Shown: piece by piece, positions 46,165-56,234 of the stretch
Layout of the letters: the number at the start of each line of letters is the position of its first letter
Numbering within the stretch: the stretch's first letter is position 1
Origin: Thiomicrospira sp. ALE5
GTDB lineage: Bacteria > Pseudomonadota > Gammaproteobacteria > Thiomicrospirales > Thiomicrospiraceae
Direction of reading: 5' to 3'
DNA length: 64,000 nt
Assembly: GCF_900112445.1 (NCBI RefSeq)
Contig: NZ_FOYY01000003.1
Span: 1,313,960 to 1,377,959 of the forward strand
The notes under the pieces: model-generated
Database searches by the model: none
Told to the model about the DNA's origin: nothing
The model's input: only the letters and a program-made list of their open reading frames with translations
Made by a program: the position numbers and the translations under genes

Positions 46165-47421
46165 ATGAATAGTGTAGAACAGGCATTAAGCCATTTATTG
46201 GCTCAAGCCCAACCACAAACCGAAACTGAAACCCGTAGTCTGGTGGCCGCGTTAGGGTGTATTTTGGCTGAAACCATCGTTTCGCCAGTTAATGTCCCGC
46301 CGCATGATAATGCCATGATGGACGGCTATGCCCTTTATGTTGACGAAGATAGTGACGGTGCGAGCGATGCTGGGAACGACTTTACGCAGCAGGCCTGGTC
46401 AATTAGCCAACGGATTCCGGCAGGCACAGACCCTCAACCTCTTGCGCCTAATACCGTAGCCCGTATTTTTACCGGTGCGCCCATTCCAGCAGGTGCGAAT
46501 GCGGTGGTGATGCAAGAAGCGGCAGAAGTGTTAGACGCCGAGCAAGACGCCGAGCAAGATGGCCTGCCACAAGTGCGCTTTACGCAAGCGGTTCAACCTG
46601 GTCAGTTTATTCGTCAAACAGGTGAAGATATTGCTCAGGGCGATGCGATTTTAACCGCCGGCACCCGACTAACGCCCCAAGCCCTTGCGTTGGCCGCCTC
46701 AGTGGGTCGTGCGCAAGTGGCGGTATATCGCCCATTAAGAGTGGCCACCTTTACTACCGGTGATGAGTTGTTAGCGCCCGGCACGCCGCCTCAGCCTGGC
46801 AAAATTTATAATGCCAACCATACCAATATTGTGTCCTTGCTCACACAACATGGATTTGAGGTGGTCGATTTAGGCCAGATTGAAGATAGCCTGGCTGCCA
46901 CACAAGTTGCATTGCAACAGGCTGCGGAGCAAGCGGATGTGATTATGACCACCGGTGGGGTATCCGTGGGTGAGGAAGACCATATCAAAGCGGCGGTGCA
47001 AAGTTTAGGTGAGTTGGATTTATGGCGCGTTCAAATGAAACCGGGTAAACCGCTGGCCTATGGCCGCGTAGGTCAGACCCCTTTTATTGGCTTGCCCGGC
47101 AATCCCGTATCCGCTTTTGCCACCTTTTGCTTGTTTGCCCGCCCTTACCTATTAAAGAAGCAAGGTCAGCAGACAGTTGAGCCGCAAAAAATCTGGGTAC
47201 AAGCCGACTTTAACTGGCTAAAACCTGATGCGCGTCGTGAGTATGTGCGGGTGCAATTACACACCAGCGGGCAAGGTAGTTGGGTTAAGCTGTTTCCCAA
47301 GCAAGGTTCAGGTGTGCTGACCTCGACCGTTTGGGCGGATGGTTTAGCGATTATCCCTGAAAACCAACAGATTCATCTCGGCGATTGGGTTGAATATTTG
47401 CCCCTTAACCAATTTAATTAA
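46165..47421 (+). CDS. moeA: Molybdopterin molybdenumtransferase MoeA
   Basis: MoeA inserts molybdate into adenylylated molybdopterin. The 418-residue protein shows NVPPHDNAMMDGYAL, RIFTGAPIPAGANAVVMQE, the MogA-like TTGGVSVGEEDHIK and KPGKPLAYGRV with GLPGNPVSA. A 12-bp tandem duplication (GACGCCGAGCAA twice at 46534-46557) gives the repeated residues DAEQDAEQD in a surface-type segment. moaC follows after 18 bp. Confidence 0.95.
   Translation: MNSVEQALSHLLAQAQPQTETETRSLVAALGCILAETIVSPVNVPPHDNAMMDGYALYVDEDSDGASDAGNDFTQQAWSISQRIPAGTDPQPLAPNTVARIFTGAPIPAGANAVVMQEAAEVLDAEQDAEQDGLPQVRFTQAVQPGQFIRQTGEDIAQGDAILTAGTRLTPQALALAASVGRAQVAVYRPLRVATFTTGDELLAPGTPPQPGKIYNANHTNIVSLLTQHGFEVVDLGQIEDSLAATQVALQQAAEQADVIMTTGGVSVGEEDHIKAAVQSLGELDLWRVQMKPGKPLAYGRVGQTPFIGLPGNPVSAFATFCLFARPYLLKKQGQQTVEPQKIWVQADFNWLKPDARREYVRVQLHTSGQGSWVKLFPKQGSGVLTSTVWADGLAIIPENQQIHLGDWVEYLPLNQFN
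46534..46557 (+). repeat. 12-bp tandem duplication inside moeA
   Basis: GACGCCGAGCAA occurs twice head to tail, keeping frame and giving DAEQDAEQ. This looks like a recent slippage event. Confidence 0.9.
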
Positions 47422-47439
47422 GCATAATCGAGAATCACT

Positions 47440-47913
47440 ATGAGCGAATTAACCCATTTAGATGAACATGGCCAAGCCCGTATGGTCGATGTGAGTGATA
47501 AGGCGCTGACCGAACGTATTGCACGAGCGCAAGCCCGTATTGTGATGCAACCAGAAACCTTGGCGATGATTATTGAAGGCAAGCATAAAAAGGGCGATGT
47601 CCTCGCTACCGCGCGGATTGCCGGCATTATGGCGGCCAAACGCACGCCGGATCTGATTCCAATGTGCCATCCATTACTACTGACGTCCGTGAAAGTAGAA
47701 TTAACGCCCAATTTTCAGGATAGCGCGATTGACATTATTGCAACCTGTAAACTGGTGGGTCAAACAGGCGTTGAAATGGAAGCCTTAACGGCCGCCAGCG
47801 TCGCCGCTCTCACCCTCTATGATATGTGTAAAGCCGTCGATAAAGGGATGGTAATTGATCAGTTACAGTTGCTTGAAAAAATCGGTGGTAAAAGCGGACA
47901 TTGGCAGCGCTAA
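47440..47913 (+). CDS. moaC: Cyclic pyranopterin monophosphate synthase MoaC
   Basis: MoaC converts the MoaA product to cyclic pyranopterin monophosphate. The 157-residue protein has [41 protein letters not shown] (in parts) and [28 protein letters not shown] with the catalytic lysine region. Length is normal. It is the last gene of the Moco cluster. Confidence 0.96.
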   Translation: MSELTHLDEHGQARMVDVSDKALTERIARAQARIVMQPETLAMIIEGKHKKGDVLATARIAGIMAAKRTPDLIPMCHPLLLTSVKVELTPNFQDSAIDIIATCKLVGQTGVEMEALTAASVAALTLYDMCKAVDKGMVIDQLQLLEKIGGKSGHWQR

Positions 47914-47946
47914 GCTGCCGTTGCGCTTAATCGGTTAGCCTGTGGG

Positions 47947-48135
47947 CTATTTGGCTTTACAGCTGTTAATACCAAAGGGTAAATAGGCTGGGCAAAAACG
48001 GAAAATGCCGGTTAAGAGCGGCACAATACCAATATACCCCAACATCCCGATGACACCGGTTGCGGCCAAGACAATCAGCAATGCGCCGCCAATAATGCGA
48101 ACCATTCGATCGAGTGTTCCAACATTTACAGGCAT
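47947..48135 (-). CDS. DUF2892 small inner-membrane protein
   Basis: The 62-residue product begins MPVNVGTLDRMVRIIGGALLI and has two helices around a GIVPLLTGIFRFCPAY segment, the DUF2892 pattern (also found fused to rhodanese domains as in YgaP). The cysteine in FCPAY and the one near the end (NSCKAK) are conserved in the family, which is often linked to sulfur transfer. It lies between moaC (convergent) and purT with a good GGAG before the ATG. Confidence 0.85.
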   Translation of the reverse strand: MPVNVGTLDRMVRIIGGALLIVLAATGVIGMLGYIGIVPLLTGIFRFCPAYLPFGINSCKAK

Positions 48136-48168
48136 AGTAATCTCCTTTAAACGGGGTTTATATAATCG

Positions 48169-49350
48169 TTAAAAACGGACGTTAACCTGCTCTACCACCG
48201 CGTTTGCTTTTGCAATCGCGTCGTCAATCGTCTCAGCGCGCGCAAGCGCGACACCCATGCGTCGGCGGCCAGCGATCTCAGGTTTACCAAATAAACGTAA
48301 CTGGGTATCCGGTGCGGCCAAAGCCGCATCTAGTCCACTAAAAGCAGTTTGGGTAGACTGTCCGGTTGGTAAAATCACACTTGACGCTGACGGGCCGTGC
48401 TGGGTAATATTGGGAATGGGTAAGCCCAAAATAGCCCGCACGTGTAATGCAAACTCAGACAAGTCTTGTGAAATGAGGGTTACCAAGCCGGTATCATGCG
48501 GACGCGGTGAGACTTCACTAAAGATCACCTCATCCCCTTTAACAAATAATTCAACACCAAACAAACCACGCCCACCGAGTGCCGCAGTGACCGCTTCGGC
48601 CATTTGCTGAGCATCGGCTAAGGCTTTAGCGGTCATGGGATGGGGTTGCCAAGACTGACGATAATCACCATCAATCTGAATATGGCCAATTGGCTGACAA
48701 AACGCTGTGCCATCACGGTGGCGAATTGTTAACAGGGTAATTTCATAATCAAAATCAACAAACCCCTCAACAATCACCTTACCCTGGCCAGCGCGACCAC
48801 CCTCCTGGGCATATTGCCAGGCCTGCTGAATATCCGCCGCCGTTTTAACCACACTCTGCCCTTTGCCAGACGAGCTCATAATCGGTTTGACAACACACGG
48901 CATACCAATATCAGCAATCGCTTGCTCAAATTCGGCCAGGGTTTGCGCAAAAGCATAGGGCGATGTGCGTAAACTGAGCGTTTCAGCGGCTAACCGGCGA
49001 ATACCTTCACGGTTCATCGTGAGTTGGGTCGCCTTCGCGGTGGGAATTACCTGAAAGCCTTTTGCCTCTAATTCGGCTAAGGTGTCGGTCGCAATGGCTT
49101 CAATTTCCGGCACAATGTAGTGAGGTTGCTCTTGTTCAATGATTTGGCGTAATGCCGCGCCATCGAGCATATTAATGACATGGCTGTGATCAGCAACTTG
49201 CATCGCGGGGGCATTGGCATAGCGATCTACGGCAATCACCTCCACACCGAGGCGCTGTAATTCAATCACTACTTCTTTGCCGAGTTCACCGGAGCCGCAT
49301 AACATCACCCGTGTCGCGGTGGCGGAAAAAGGGGTACCTATTGTCACCAT
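48169..49350 (-). CDS. purT: Formate-dependent phosphoribosylglycinamide formyltransferase
   Basis: PurT uses ATP and formate in the third step of purine synthesis. The 393-residue ATP-grasp protein has [30 protein letters not shown] (in parts), the [17 protein letters not shown] nucleotide loop, and [17 protein letters not shown]. Full length. The stop of mtnN is 3 bp upstream, so it probably shares the luxS-mtnN transcript. Confidence 0.95.
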   Translation of the reverse strand: MVTIGTPFSATATRVMLCGSGELGKEVVIELQRLGVEVIAVDRYANAPAMQVADHSHVINMLDGAALRQIIEQEQPHYIVPEIEAIATDTLAELEAKGFQVIPTAKATQLTMNREGIRRLAAETLSLRTSPYAFAQTLAEFEQAIADIGMPCVVKPIMSSSGKGQSVVKTAADIQQAWQYAQEGGRAGQGKVIVEGFVDFDYEITLLTIRHRDGTAFCQPIGHIQIDGDYRQSWQPHPMTAKALADAQQMAEAVTAALGGRGLFGVELFVKGDEVIFSEVSPRPHDTGLVTLISQDLSEFALHVRAILGLPIPNITQHGPSASSVILPTGQSTQTAFSGLDAALAAPDTQLRLFGKPEIAGRRRMGVALARAETIDDAIAKANAVVEQVNVRF

Positions 49351-49353
49351 AGC

Positions 49354-50076
49354 TTATCCTTTAAATTGGTTAATCATCGCTACAATCACCCGAGTAGAGT
49401 GGTCGGCAGCTTGTGCCAGAAAAGTTTCAAACGCGACGACGTTTTCCTTGCCAGCAATATCAGATAGCGCGCGAATAACGACAAACGGCATCTCAAACTG
49501 GTGACACACCTGAGCCACCGCAGCGGCCTCCATTTCGCAGGCAATCATTTCGGGAAACTTGGTGCGGGTGTTTGCGACATCATCTAGTTGATGAACAAAA
49601 CGATCACCTGTCGCAATCAAACCATGCATGTGAGTCACTTCACCCAGGCTTTCGATGGCGCGTTTTGCTAACTCAATCAGTTGATCATCCGGCAAAAAAC
49701 AGGCTGGCAGGCCTGGTATTTGGCCATGCGCATAGCCAAAGGGGGTGACATCCACATCGTGGTAGCACACCGAGCTACTAATAACAATATCGCCCACCTC
49801 TAAATCGGTATGAAAGCCACCGGCTGAACCGGTATTAATCACGGCACACGGTGCAAAACGATCAATTAAAATTGCAGTACTCATCGCGGCATTGACCTTA
49901 CCAATGCCCGAACGTAACAGCACGACTGGCTGCCCCGCTATCTTGCCATGATAATATTCAAAACCGGCTATTTTGATAGTTTGGCGATCTTCGAGTTGTT
50001 CACGTAATAACATGACCTCTTCTTCCATCGCGGCAATCACCGCAATCGGCGCCGATTGGGCTAGCGCTTGACTCAT
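49354..50076 (-). CDS. mtnN: Methylthioadenosine/S-adenosylhomocysteine nucleosidase
   Basis: MtnN (Pfs) hydrolyses SAH and MTA to adenine plus S-ribosylhomocysteine or methylthioribose. The 240-residue protein has [16 protein letters not shown], the [19 protein letters not shown] block and [29 protein letters not shown] (in parts) with the catalytic aspartate. Its start overlaps the luxS stop, a coupling that makes sense because LuxS uses its product. Confidence 0.96.
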   Translation of the reverse strand: MSQALAQSAPIAVIAAMEEEVMLLREQLEDRQTIKIAGFEYYHGKIAGQPVVLLRSGIGKVNAAMSTAILIDRFAPCAVINTGSAGGFHTDLEVGDIVISSSVCYHDVDVTPFGYAHGQIPGLPACFLPDDQLIELAKRAIESLGEVTHMHGLIATGDRFVHQLDDVANTRTKFPEMIACEMEAAAVAQVCHQFEMPFVVIRALSDIAGKENVVAFETFLAQAADHSTRVIVAMINQFKG

Positions 50077-50594
50077 ACCGCGTTGCCTAGTTCGCGCAAT
50101 TTGTCGGCAGTTAATAACAACTCTTCGTTTTTCATCACGCCAATGTTATGGTCAATAATGCCCTGAGCAATCGCTTTGGCTTCATCTAATGAGTGCATAT
50201 TACAAGTGCCACATTGATAGACATTTAGCTCTGGAATATCCGCTTCGGATTTCACCGCCAACACATCGTGCATAGCGGCTAACCAGGCCTGGGCGACCCG
50301 CTGCTCATCTGGCTCACCAATAAGACTCATATAAAAACCGGTACGACAGCCCATCGGCGACACATCAATAATTTCAACGTCATCAGAATTTAGATGCTGG
50401 CGAATAAACCCTGCAAACAAATGCTCAAGGGTATGAATACCGCGCTCGCCCAAAATGTCTTTGTTAGGGCGGCAAAAACGTAAATCAAACACGGTGATGG
50501 TATCACCCTTTGGTGAGGTCATGGTTTTGGCAACGCGCACAGCGGGTGCGGGCATAATGGTATGGTCAACGCGGAAACTATCGAGTAATGGCAT
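50073..50594 (-). CDS. luxS: S-ribosylhomocysteine lyase LuxS
   Basis: LuxS cleaves S-ribosylhomocysteine to homocysteine and DPD, the AI-2 precursor. I use the ATG at 50594 ([12 protein letters not shown]), which is the family N-terminus with GGAG upstream; the longer open frame starts at 50669. The metal site HTLEH gives H54 and H58 with E57 as base, and the third ligand lies in [12 protein letters not shown]. The pair luxS-mtnN completes SAH recycling and possibly AI-2 signalling. Confidence 0.96.
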   Translation of the reverse strand: MPLLDSFRVDHTIMPAPAVRVAKTMTSPKGDTITVFDLRFCRPNKDILGERGIHTLEHLFAGFIRQHLNSDDVEIIDVSPMGCRTGFYMSLIGEPDEQRVAQAWLAAMHDVLAVKSEADIPELNVYQCGTCNMHSLDEAKAIAQGIIDHNIGVMKNEELLLTADKLRELGNAV

Positions 50595-50716
50595 AAATCT
50601 TCTCCAATAAAATTTAGATTTTAACAAATGCACCGCTTTTGGGTGATGAATCTTGGTTTGTTTACACAAATGCGTATAAACTAGCCTAAATCACAAAGGG
50701 GTATTAAGGAGAAACG

Positions 50717-50872
50717 ATGGGATTTGAAACACTATTCTTATTGGCGGTGGGGGGCTTTTTAATTGGTTATAGTCTATATGATCGTGAAAAAGGTAAGCTC
50801 GTGCGCGGTTTTGTGGCCTTTTTTGGCTTGGCATTTTTGTCGGGTGCGCTGGTAAGCTATTTGTATTTATAG
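50717..50872 (+). CDS. Small two-helix membrane protein, unknown
   Basis: A 51-residue ORF begins at ATG 50717 with AAGGAG seven bases upstream. It has two hydrophobic helices (about 4-19, LFLLAVGGFLIGYSLY; and 33-50) separated by a charged YDREKGKLVRG loop. Coding-like features are the good ribosome binding site, the classical helix-loop-helix and a clean stop. No family is recognised. It sits between luxS (divergent) and the terminator of the tRNA-Leu gene. Confidence 0.65.
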   Translation: MGFETLFLLAVGGFLIGYSLYDREKGKLVRGFVAFFGLAFLSGALVSYLYL

Positions 50873-50892
50873 GCTGTAGCTGTTTTGGCAGA

Positions 50893-50920
50893 CGAAAAAA
50901 AACCCTCGGTTAAGAGGGTT
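50893..50920 (-). terminator. Terminator of the tRNA-Phe/tRNA-Leu unit
   Basis: On the minus strand AACCCTC, a six-base loop and GAGGGTT (stem 50901-50920) are followed by eight T (complement of 50893-50900). It lies 12 bp after the tRNA-Leu gene. Confidence 0.93.
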
Positions 50921-50931
50921 TTATCATATTG

Positions 50932-51012
<81 letters not shown>

Positions 51013-51057
51013 AATACGTTTTGAAACCCGTTTAAAACAAAGTTTCAGAATTTTGGA

Positions 51058-51133
51058 TGGTGGCTGCACCTGGAATCGAACCAGGGACACAAGGATTTTC
51101 AATCCTTTGCTCTACCAACTGAGCTATGCAGCC
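51058..51133 (-). tRNA. tRNA-Phe, anticodon GAA
   Basis: On the minus strand the acceptor GGCTGCA pairs with TGCAGCC; the D-loop AGCTCAGTTGGTAGAGC, the anticodon loop TTGAAAA with GAA and the T-loop GGTTCGATTCC are standard. The 3' CCA is encoded. Length 76 nt. tRNA-Leu follows 45 bp downstream in the same direction. Confidence 0.97.
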
Positions 51134-51303
51134 AAATAACAAGTTGGCGTATTATAGATAGGGGGTTTAGCCCTGTCAAATGATATTTGAAAAAAATGTT
51201 AAAAATGTGCTGGTGACGAATCGTGCCCATTTTGGGTTTTGTTATTGATACGCGCAGAAAAGGACTTCAGCAAGACTCTGATGTCTGCGTCAACCAACTT
51301 TTC

Positions 51304-53568
51304 TTAAATAGACGAGTTAGACTGGGTTTGAACTAGTTCATCGAGATTATCTTTTAAAACGCTGTATTTTTGGCCATCTTCATTTACTAACCATGCTTGG
51401 TCGATAGTACCAGTTTCAATTAACCTCTTCGCTTGTGCCAAATTAGTCACTACTCTGACCTGATAATCAGCTTTCGCTTGTTGTACGAGGGTTTTAAGTT
51501 TTGGTGTGTTTTGGCAAACGATTAACAATACCGGTTTAACCTTTTCTTTTAGATATTCACTTAACACCTTATACAAATCATGTGGGATGATCGGTTTGGC
51601 GAGATGATCATTCATCCCAGCAGCTAGGGCTTTGTTTTTATCTTCAATCATTGCGGCGGCACTTAAGGCAATAATAGGTGTAGTTGTATTGAATTGTCGT
51701 ATCGCACGGCAGGCCTGATAACCGTCCATTACAGGCATTTGAATATCCATTAGAATGACATCATAATTTTGCTGCTGTACTTTTTCTACCGCAATTTGAC
51801 CATGATCAGCTATCTCTACACTTAAACCCAGATAAGCAAGCATACTGGCAGCGACTTCTTGGTTAATTTCATTGTCCTCAACCAATAAAACGCGCCCTTC
51901 GAGTTGGGTTGATTCGGTGTGTTTGAGTGGCGTATTAAGATGCGTTTTTTGTTCTGCCGTGCAAACTTTCATGGGTAGGCTAAAGCTAAAACTGGAACCT
52001 TGATTTAGCTGACTTTTGATCTCGATGTCATCACCGCCCATGAGTTTTACTAAGCGATCACTAATCACTAAACCTAAGCCGGTGCCACCGTGTTTGCGGG
52101 TAATACTGGCGTCGGCTTGGGTAAAGGCGCTAAACAGTTTTTGTTGCTGTTCAGTGGTCATGCCGATACCGCTATCAACAACCTCAAAGTATAACCAGGC
52201 CTGGTTATCACCTTGAATATCAAGCCTAATAGTTAAACGTACTTCTCCTTGCTCGGTAAATTTAATCGCATTGCCAATTAAATTCGTTAGTACTTGTCTT
52301 AAACGTAATATGTCGCCATATAAACACGTCATGCAATTATTTTCATAGTCGAGTTGTACGCTAAAGGTTAAACCTTTCTCTTGCGCTAAACTATAAAATA
52401 AGTCGGTCAATTCATTTTTGAGGTGGGTCAGTTGAAAAGGTTGTTGGTCAAGCTCCAACTTACCTGCTTCAATTTTTGAGAAGTCTAAGATATCGTTAAT
52501 AATGCCAAGCAATAAACGCCCAGACTGATTAATGCGCTTAAGTTGATGGTGCATTTTATGTGGGTCAGTTTCGTTTAAACCCAACTCTGACATGCCGATA
52601 ATGCCGTTCATTGGAGTGCGGATTTCATGACTCATATTGGCTAAAAATTCAGATTTAGCGCGGTTAGCGCGTTCGGCTTCTTGTTTGGCCAACTGGATAT
52701 CAGTAATATCCTGCACTACAACGAGCATTTTGCTTGGTTTGCTATCCGCATCGCGTTTGACATCACCTCGCTCTAATAACCAACGCACCGTGCCATCCGG
52801 CCAGATTATTCGATGTTCAATATCGTAGGGAACGCTCTGTTCAACACAGGCGTTAATCGCATCTACAACGGCTTGACGATCGTCTGGATGTATTGCGGCT
52901 AAAAAACTATCATAACTGAATGCAAGCTCAGCGTATCCATAGCCGAGCAAAGAGGCGATCTGTTCAGTAAAAAAGAAATCGCCGCTTTGAATATTCCATT
53001 CCCAAGTGCCAATATTGGCGTAAATTTGGCCAAGACGTAATCGCTCTTGAATATTTTGGTAATCTAAAAAGGCTTTTTTTACCTCAATCGATTCAATCTC
53101 TGCCAGTACTGCGTCCGCTAGATCACGTAATGTATCACGCTCTTGTTGGCTTAATTTTCTGGGCTGAGTATCGACAATACATAAGGTGCCTAACGCATAC
53201 CCCTCATGTGTAATCAATGGGGCGCCGGCATAAAAACGAATATGTGCCTCCCCACTTACAAGGGGGTTGTCCGCAAAACGTGGATCTTGGGTGGCATCAC
53301 TTACTTCAAAAATTTCACGTTGATTAATCGCATGAGCGCAGAACGAAATATCACGTGGTGTTTCACAAGCATCTAGTCCTTGTCGTGATTTAAACCATTG
53401 ACGTTCGGCATCAATCAAGGACACCAAGGCGATCGGTACACCAAAACATTGTTTTGTAAGGCGAGTAAGTCGGTCATAAGCTTGATCTGGTTTAGAGTCA
53501 AGTAAATTCAGGCTTTTTAAAGCTTGTAGCCGAGATTGTTCGTTATGAGGGATAGGCGGTTTTTGCAT
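51304..53568 (-). CDS. Hybrid sensor histidine kinase, GAF-PAS-HK-REC
   Basis: The protein is 754 residues from the ATG at 53568, which has GAGG six bases upstream; an in-frame start nine codons further up (53595) is less likely. Domains in order: a GAF domain of the type seen in cytosolic sensors (FGVPIALVSLIDAERQWFKS, CETPRDISFCAHAI), a PAS domain (ASLLGYGYAELAFSYDSFLAAIHPDDR, in part), HisKA with [15 protein letters not shown], HATPase, then a receiver with LLVEDNEINQEVA and the phospho-aspartate in VILMDIQMPVMDG. About 70 residues at the C-terminus look like a worn second receiver. There is no Hpt domain, so the phosphate must go to a separate Hpt protein. Confidence 0.92.
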   Translation of the reverse strand: MQKPPIPHNEQSRLQALKSLNLLDSKPDQAYDRLTRLTKQCFGVPIALVSLIDAERQWFKSRQGLDACETPRDISFCAHAINQREIFEVSDATQDPRFADNPLVSGEAHIRFYAGAPLITHEGYALGTLCIVDTQPRKLSQQERDTLRDLADAVLAEIESIEVKKAFLDYQNIQERLRLGQIYANIGTWEWNIQSGDFFFTEQIASLLGYGYAELAFSYDSFLAAIHPDDRQAVVDAINACVEQSVPYDIEHRIIWPDGTVRWLLERGDVKRDADSKPSKMLVVVQDITDIQLAKQEAERANRAKSEFLANMSHEIRTPMNGIIGMSELGLNETDPHKMHHQLKRINQSGRLLLGIINDILDFSKIEAGKLELDQQPFQLTHLKNELTDLFYSLAQEKGLTFSVQLDYENNCMTCLYGDILRLRQVLTNLIGNAIKFTEQGEVRLTIRLDIQGDNQAWLYFEVVDSGIGMTTEQQQKLFSAFTQADASITRKHGGTGLGLVISDRLVKLMGGDDIEIKSQLNQGSSFSFSLPMKVCTAEQKTHLNTPLKHTESTQLEGRVLLVEDNEINQEVAASMLAYLGLSVEIADHGQIAVEKVQQQNYDVILMDIQMPVMDGYQACRAIRQFNTTTPIIALSAAAMIEDKNKALAAGMNDHLAKPIIPHDLYKVLSEYLKEKVKPVLLIVCQNTPKLKTLVQQAKADYQVRVVTNLAQAKRLIETGTIDQAWLVNEDGQKYSVLKDNLDELVQTQSNSSI

Positions 53569-53883
53569 TGCAATCCTCGAACTGTATTTAGTCAATGCGT
53601 TACAACATTTTCATGCTGTTTTATTTTGTAGTTTTGCAAAAAAGCAAAAACTGCGCTAAGAAACCTTCTTTAAAAAGATCATATAAGTATTGCTGATTGC
53701 TTTCAACATCATTAATGAATAATCGCTTTCAAATTAGATTACCACGGGTTTTAATGTTGCCTGCTAGTTTTATTAAATTATCCTGTAAGAAACTAGGTTT
53801 TTATTAGTAATGTTAGTATCATCTTAACTAAATAGTGCTTGTGGTTATGCCTGAACCTAGCACAAAACACTTTTGAGGACATC
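53569..53883. promoter_or_regulatory. 315-bp intergenic region between two divergent signalling genes
   Basis: The stretch is AT-rich and must hold the promoters for the hybrid kinase (left) and the HD-GYP gene (right). AGTTTTGC (53630-53637) and GCAAAAACT (53644-53652) form a hairpin of seven to eight pairs. No other clear motif was seen. Confidence 0.45.
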
Positions 53884-55071
53884 ATGCCATTTTCTGAGAA
53901 CTTTCAAAAAACAGCGGTGATCAATTTTCGCTTACTGATGTTAGTCAATCTGGTGTTTCTAGTACTAGCGCTATTGGCAAATTTTTGGTTAGAGCGATGG
54001 GCGTTGTTTAATATCCATGCCGTCACCGGAATAGCGTTTCTTGCTCTGTATACCATGAGCTATCTTAAGCCAAAGTTTGCAGGTTATCCTAGAATTTACT
54101 TGGCGATTATGGCGGCTTATTTTTACAGCTTTTTTTGGTATGGCCATATTGATACCTATGATTTAATCTGGTTGCTGTTGTTTCCACCCTTAGTGGCTTT
54201 TTTAATTGAAAAGGATCGCGAACTCATATTATGGCAAAGCGGATTCATTTTAGGTGTATCCATCTTCTTTATCGCCGCGATGTTCGATGCTTGGAATCTC
54301 GTTTATCCGCCCATGCTCATTGGTGCAGTACTTTTCTCTAATAGTTTTATTGCAGTTCTTTCTTGGTTCAACCATCGCTATAAAGCGCGGTTTTTTGCGG
54401 CTCAGCAGGCCTTTCAACATACTTTAGAGCAACGTGTAGATCAGGCAACAGAAACCATTAGGGAGTTAAATGATGCATTAGAAATCTCTCAGCGCGATGT
54501 GGTGATGCGCCTTGGTGAAATTTGCGAAGTACGTTCCAAAGAAACAGGTCAGCATGTGCAGCGCGTCTCGGAGTACAGTCGTAGGTTGGCTGAACTCATT
54601 CAGTTACCTGAACATGAGATTCAGTTGATTCAGGATGCGTCCCCATTACATGACGTGGGTAAAGTTGCGATTCCAGACAATATACTTAATAAGCCAGGCC
54701 GCTATGATGAGCGTGAATACAGCATCATGAAAGAACATGCTAACATTGGATATAAATTATTAAGCAGTTCGCCGCAGCCACTATTACAGGCCGCTGCTAT
54801 GATTGCGAGAGATCATCACGAATGGTGGAATGGTAAAGGTTACCCTAATCATAAAACCCAAGACAACATTCACCTTTATGGCCGAATTGTAGCGATTGCA
54901 GATGTTTTTGATGCGCTTTCTTTTGAGCGCGTCTATAAGCCAGCATGGTCAGACGATAAAATTCTCGCGTTGTTTAAGGAGCAGTGTGGTGTGCAATTTG
55001 ATCCAACGCTTTGTCAATTGTTTTTAGACCATTACGATGAATTTATAGCCTTGCGAAATAAGTTTTGTTAG
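53884..55071 (+). CDS. HD-GYP cyclic-di-GMP phosphodiesterase, membrane-bound
   Basis: The protein is 395 residues from the ATG at 53884, with GAGG five bases upstream; the upstream ATG at 53839 has none. Five to six helices (about 15-165) form an N-terminal sensor, then a coiled stretch and the HD-GYP domain with HDVGK (HD at 256-257) and NGKGYP (GYP at 319-321). This family hydrolyses cyclic di-GMP, so it should lower the level of the messenger that LapD (60.1 kb) reads. The C-terminus ends soon after the domain. Confidence 0.9.
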   Translation: MPFSENFQKTAVINFRLLMLVNLVFLVLALLANFWLERWALFNIHAVTGIAFLALYTMSYLKPKFAGYPRIYLAIMAAYFYSFFWYGHIDTYDLIWLLLFPPLVAFLIEKDRELILWQSGFILGVSIFFIAAMFDAWNLVYPPMLIGAVLFSNSFIAVLSWFNHRYKARFFAAQQAFQHTLEQRVDQATETIRELNDALEISQRDVVMRLGEICEVRSKETGQHVQRVSEYSRRLAELIQLPEHEIQLIQDASPLHDVGKVAIPDNILNKPGRYDEREYSIMKEHANIGYKLLSSSPQPLLQAAAMIARDHHEWWNGKGYPNHKTQDNIHLYGRIVAIADVFDALSFERVYKPAWSDDKILALFKEQCGVQFDPTLCQLFLDHYDEFIALRNKFC

Positions 55072-55103
55072 TTTGAGAAAGTAGACGCACACAGGAGGTA
55101 AAC

Positions 55104-56231
55104 ATGGAGATTGTATTTGACGCTCTAGGGCAGGTGGAGAGTTTTGAAGCTCATCTGACCGATTTGTTATCAGATGATGGCGTTCAAGGTGTCATGGTGC
55201 TGGCTTGTGATAACAATCAATGGTCAGCCAGTGCGATTAATCCGATTATTGAATCCTGTAAGAAGCCTGTTTTTGGGGGGCTATTTCCGCAGATTATTCA
55301 TGAACAACAAAACTATGCTAAAGGAACGTTGTTAATTGGATTGCCTAAGCGTCCAGATATTATTTGCATGCAAGGTTTAAGTGATGCCGATGCAGACTAT
55401 GATCAACAACTGGAACCTTATCTAGAACAATGGGATGCAGCTGAACACGAAGCTACCCTTGTGGTATTTGTGGATGGTTTGAGTAAACGTATCTCAGCTT
55501 TAGTCCAGTCGTTATTTTTTACGTTCGGCTTAGAGCAAAATTTTATTGGTGGCGGAGCCGGTTCGCTTTCATTTCAGCAAAAACCCTGTCTTATTACGCC
55601 GGATGGTTTAGTAGCAGATGTGGCTTTGGTCGCTCGCTTGCCTCTACAAAGTGGCGTCGGGGTTGCTCATGGTTGGATGCCGATTAGTGAAGGAATGAAG
55701 GTCACTGAGTCAGATCGAAACGTTATCAAAACTATTGAGTGGCGTCCAGCATTTGAGGTGTATCGTGAGTTGGTTGAAGCTAATAGTGGCCAAACCTTTA
55801 CGGATACGAATTTTTTTGATATTGCCAAAGGATATCCGTTTGGGATTGGTAAGTTTGGCACCGAGGTGGTGGTAAGAGACCCTTTAATGACCGATGCCGA
55901 AGGCGGCATGGTGTGTGTTGGTGAAGTACCGCAAGGCTCATTTGTCAAAATATTGAAAGGAACCCCTGAGTCGTTGTTAAGTGCGGCGAATAAGGTTAGA
56001 GAATTAGCTGAAGACTCGATACCAGGTGAGCAAAATGGTCAGGAAATGGCGTTTTTTATTGATTGCATTTCACGGGTATTGTTTTTAGAGGAAGGTATTG
56101 CTGAAGAGTTTGCTGTAGCTGCCGCGGGACGAACCTTATTTGGTGCGTTAACTTTAGGTGAAATAGCGAACAACGGTCAGGATTATCTCGAGTTCTATAA
56201 CAAAACGGCTGTACTCGGCCTACTGAGGTAA
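55104..56231 (+). CDS. FIST-domain sensor, NosP-like
   Basis: The 375-residue protein has the FIST_N and FIST_C layout: VQGVMVLACDNN, FIGGGAGSLSFQQKPCLI, GVGVAHGWMPISEGMKVTES and a C-terminal DCISRVLFLEEGIAEEF. NosP proteins of this family bind haem and nitric oxide and regulate a co-encoded hybrid kinase. Here a hybrid kinase follows after 3 bp. It has no signal peptide. The function as an NO sensor is inferred from context and is not shown by a residue I can point to. Confidence 0.85.
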   Translation: MEIVFDALGQVESFEAHLTDLLSDDGVQGVMVLACDNNQWSASAINPIIESCKKPVFGGLFPQIIHEQQNYAKGTLLIGLPKRPDIICMQGLSDADADYDQQLEPYLEQWDAAEHEATLVVFVDGLSKRISALVQSLFFTFGLEQNFIGGGAGSLSFQQKPCLITPDGLVADVALVARLPLQSGVGVAHGWMPISEGMKVTESDRNVIKTIEWRPAFEVYRELVEANSGQTFTDTNFFDIAKGYPFGIGKFGTEVVVRDPLMTDAEGGMVCVGEVPQGSFVKILKGTPESLLSAANKVRELAEDSIPGEQNGQEMAFFIDCISRVLFLEEGIAEEFAVAAAGRTLFGALTLGEIANNGQDYLEFYNKTAVLGLLR

Positions 56232-56234
56232 GCC

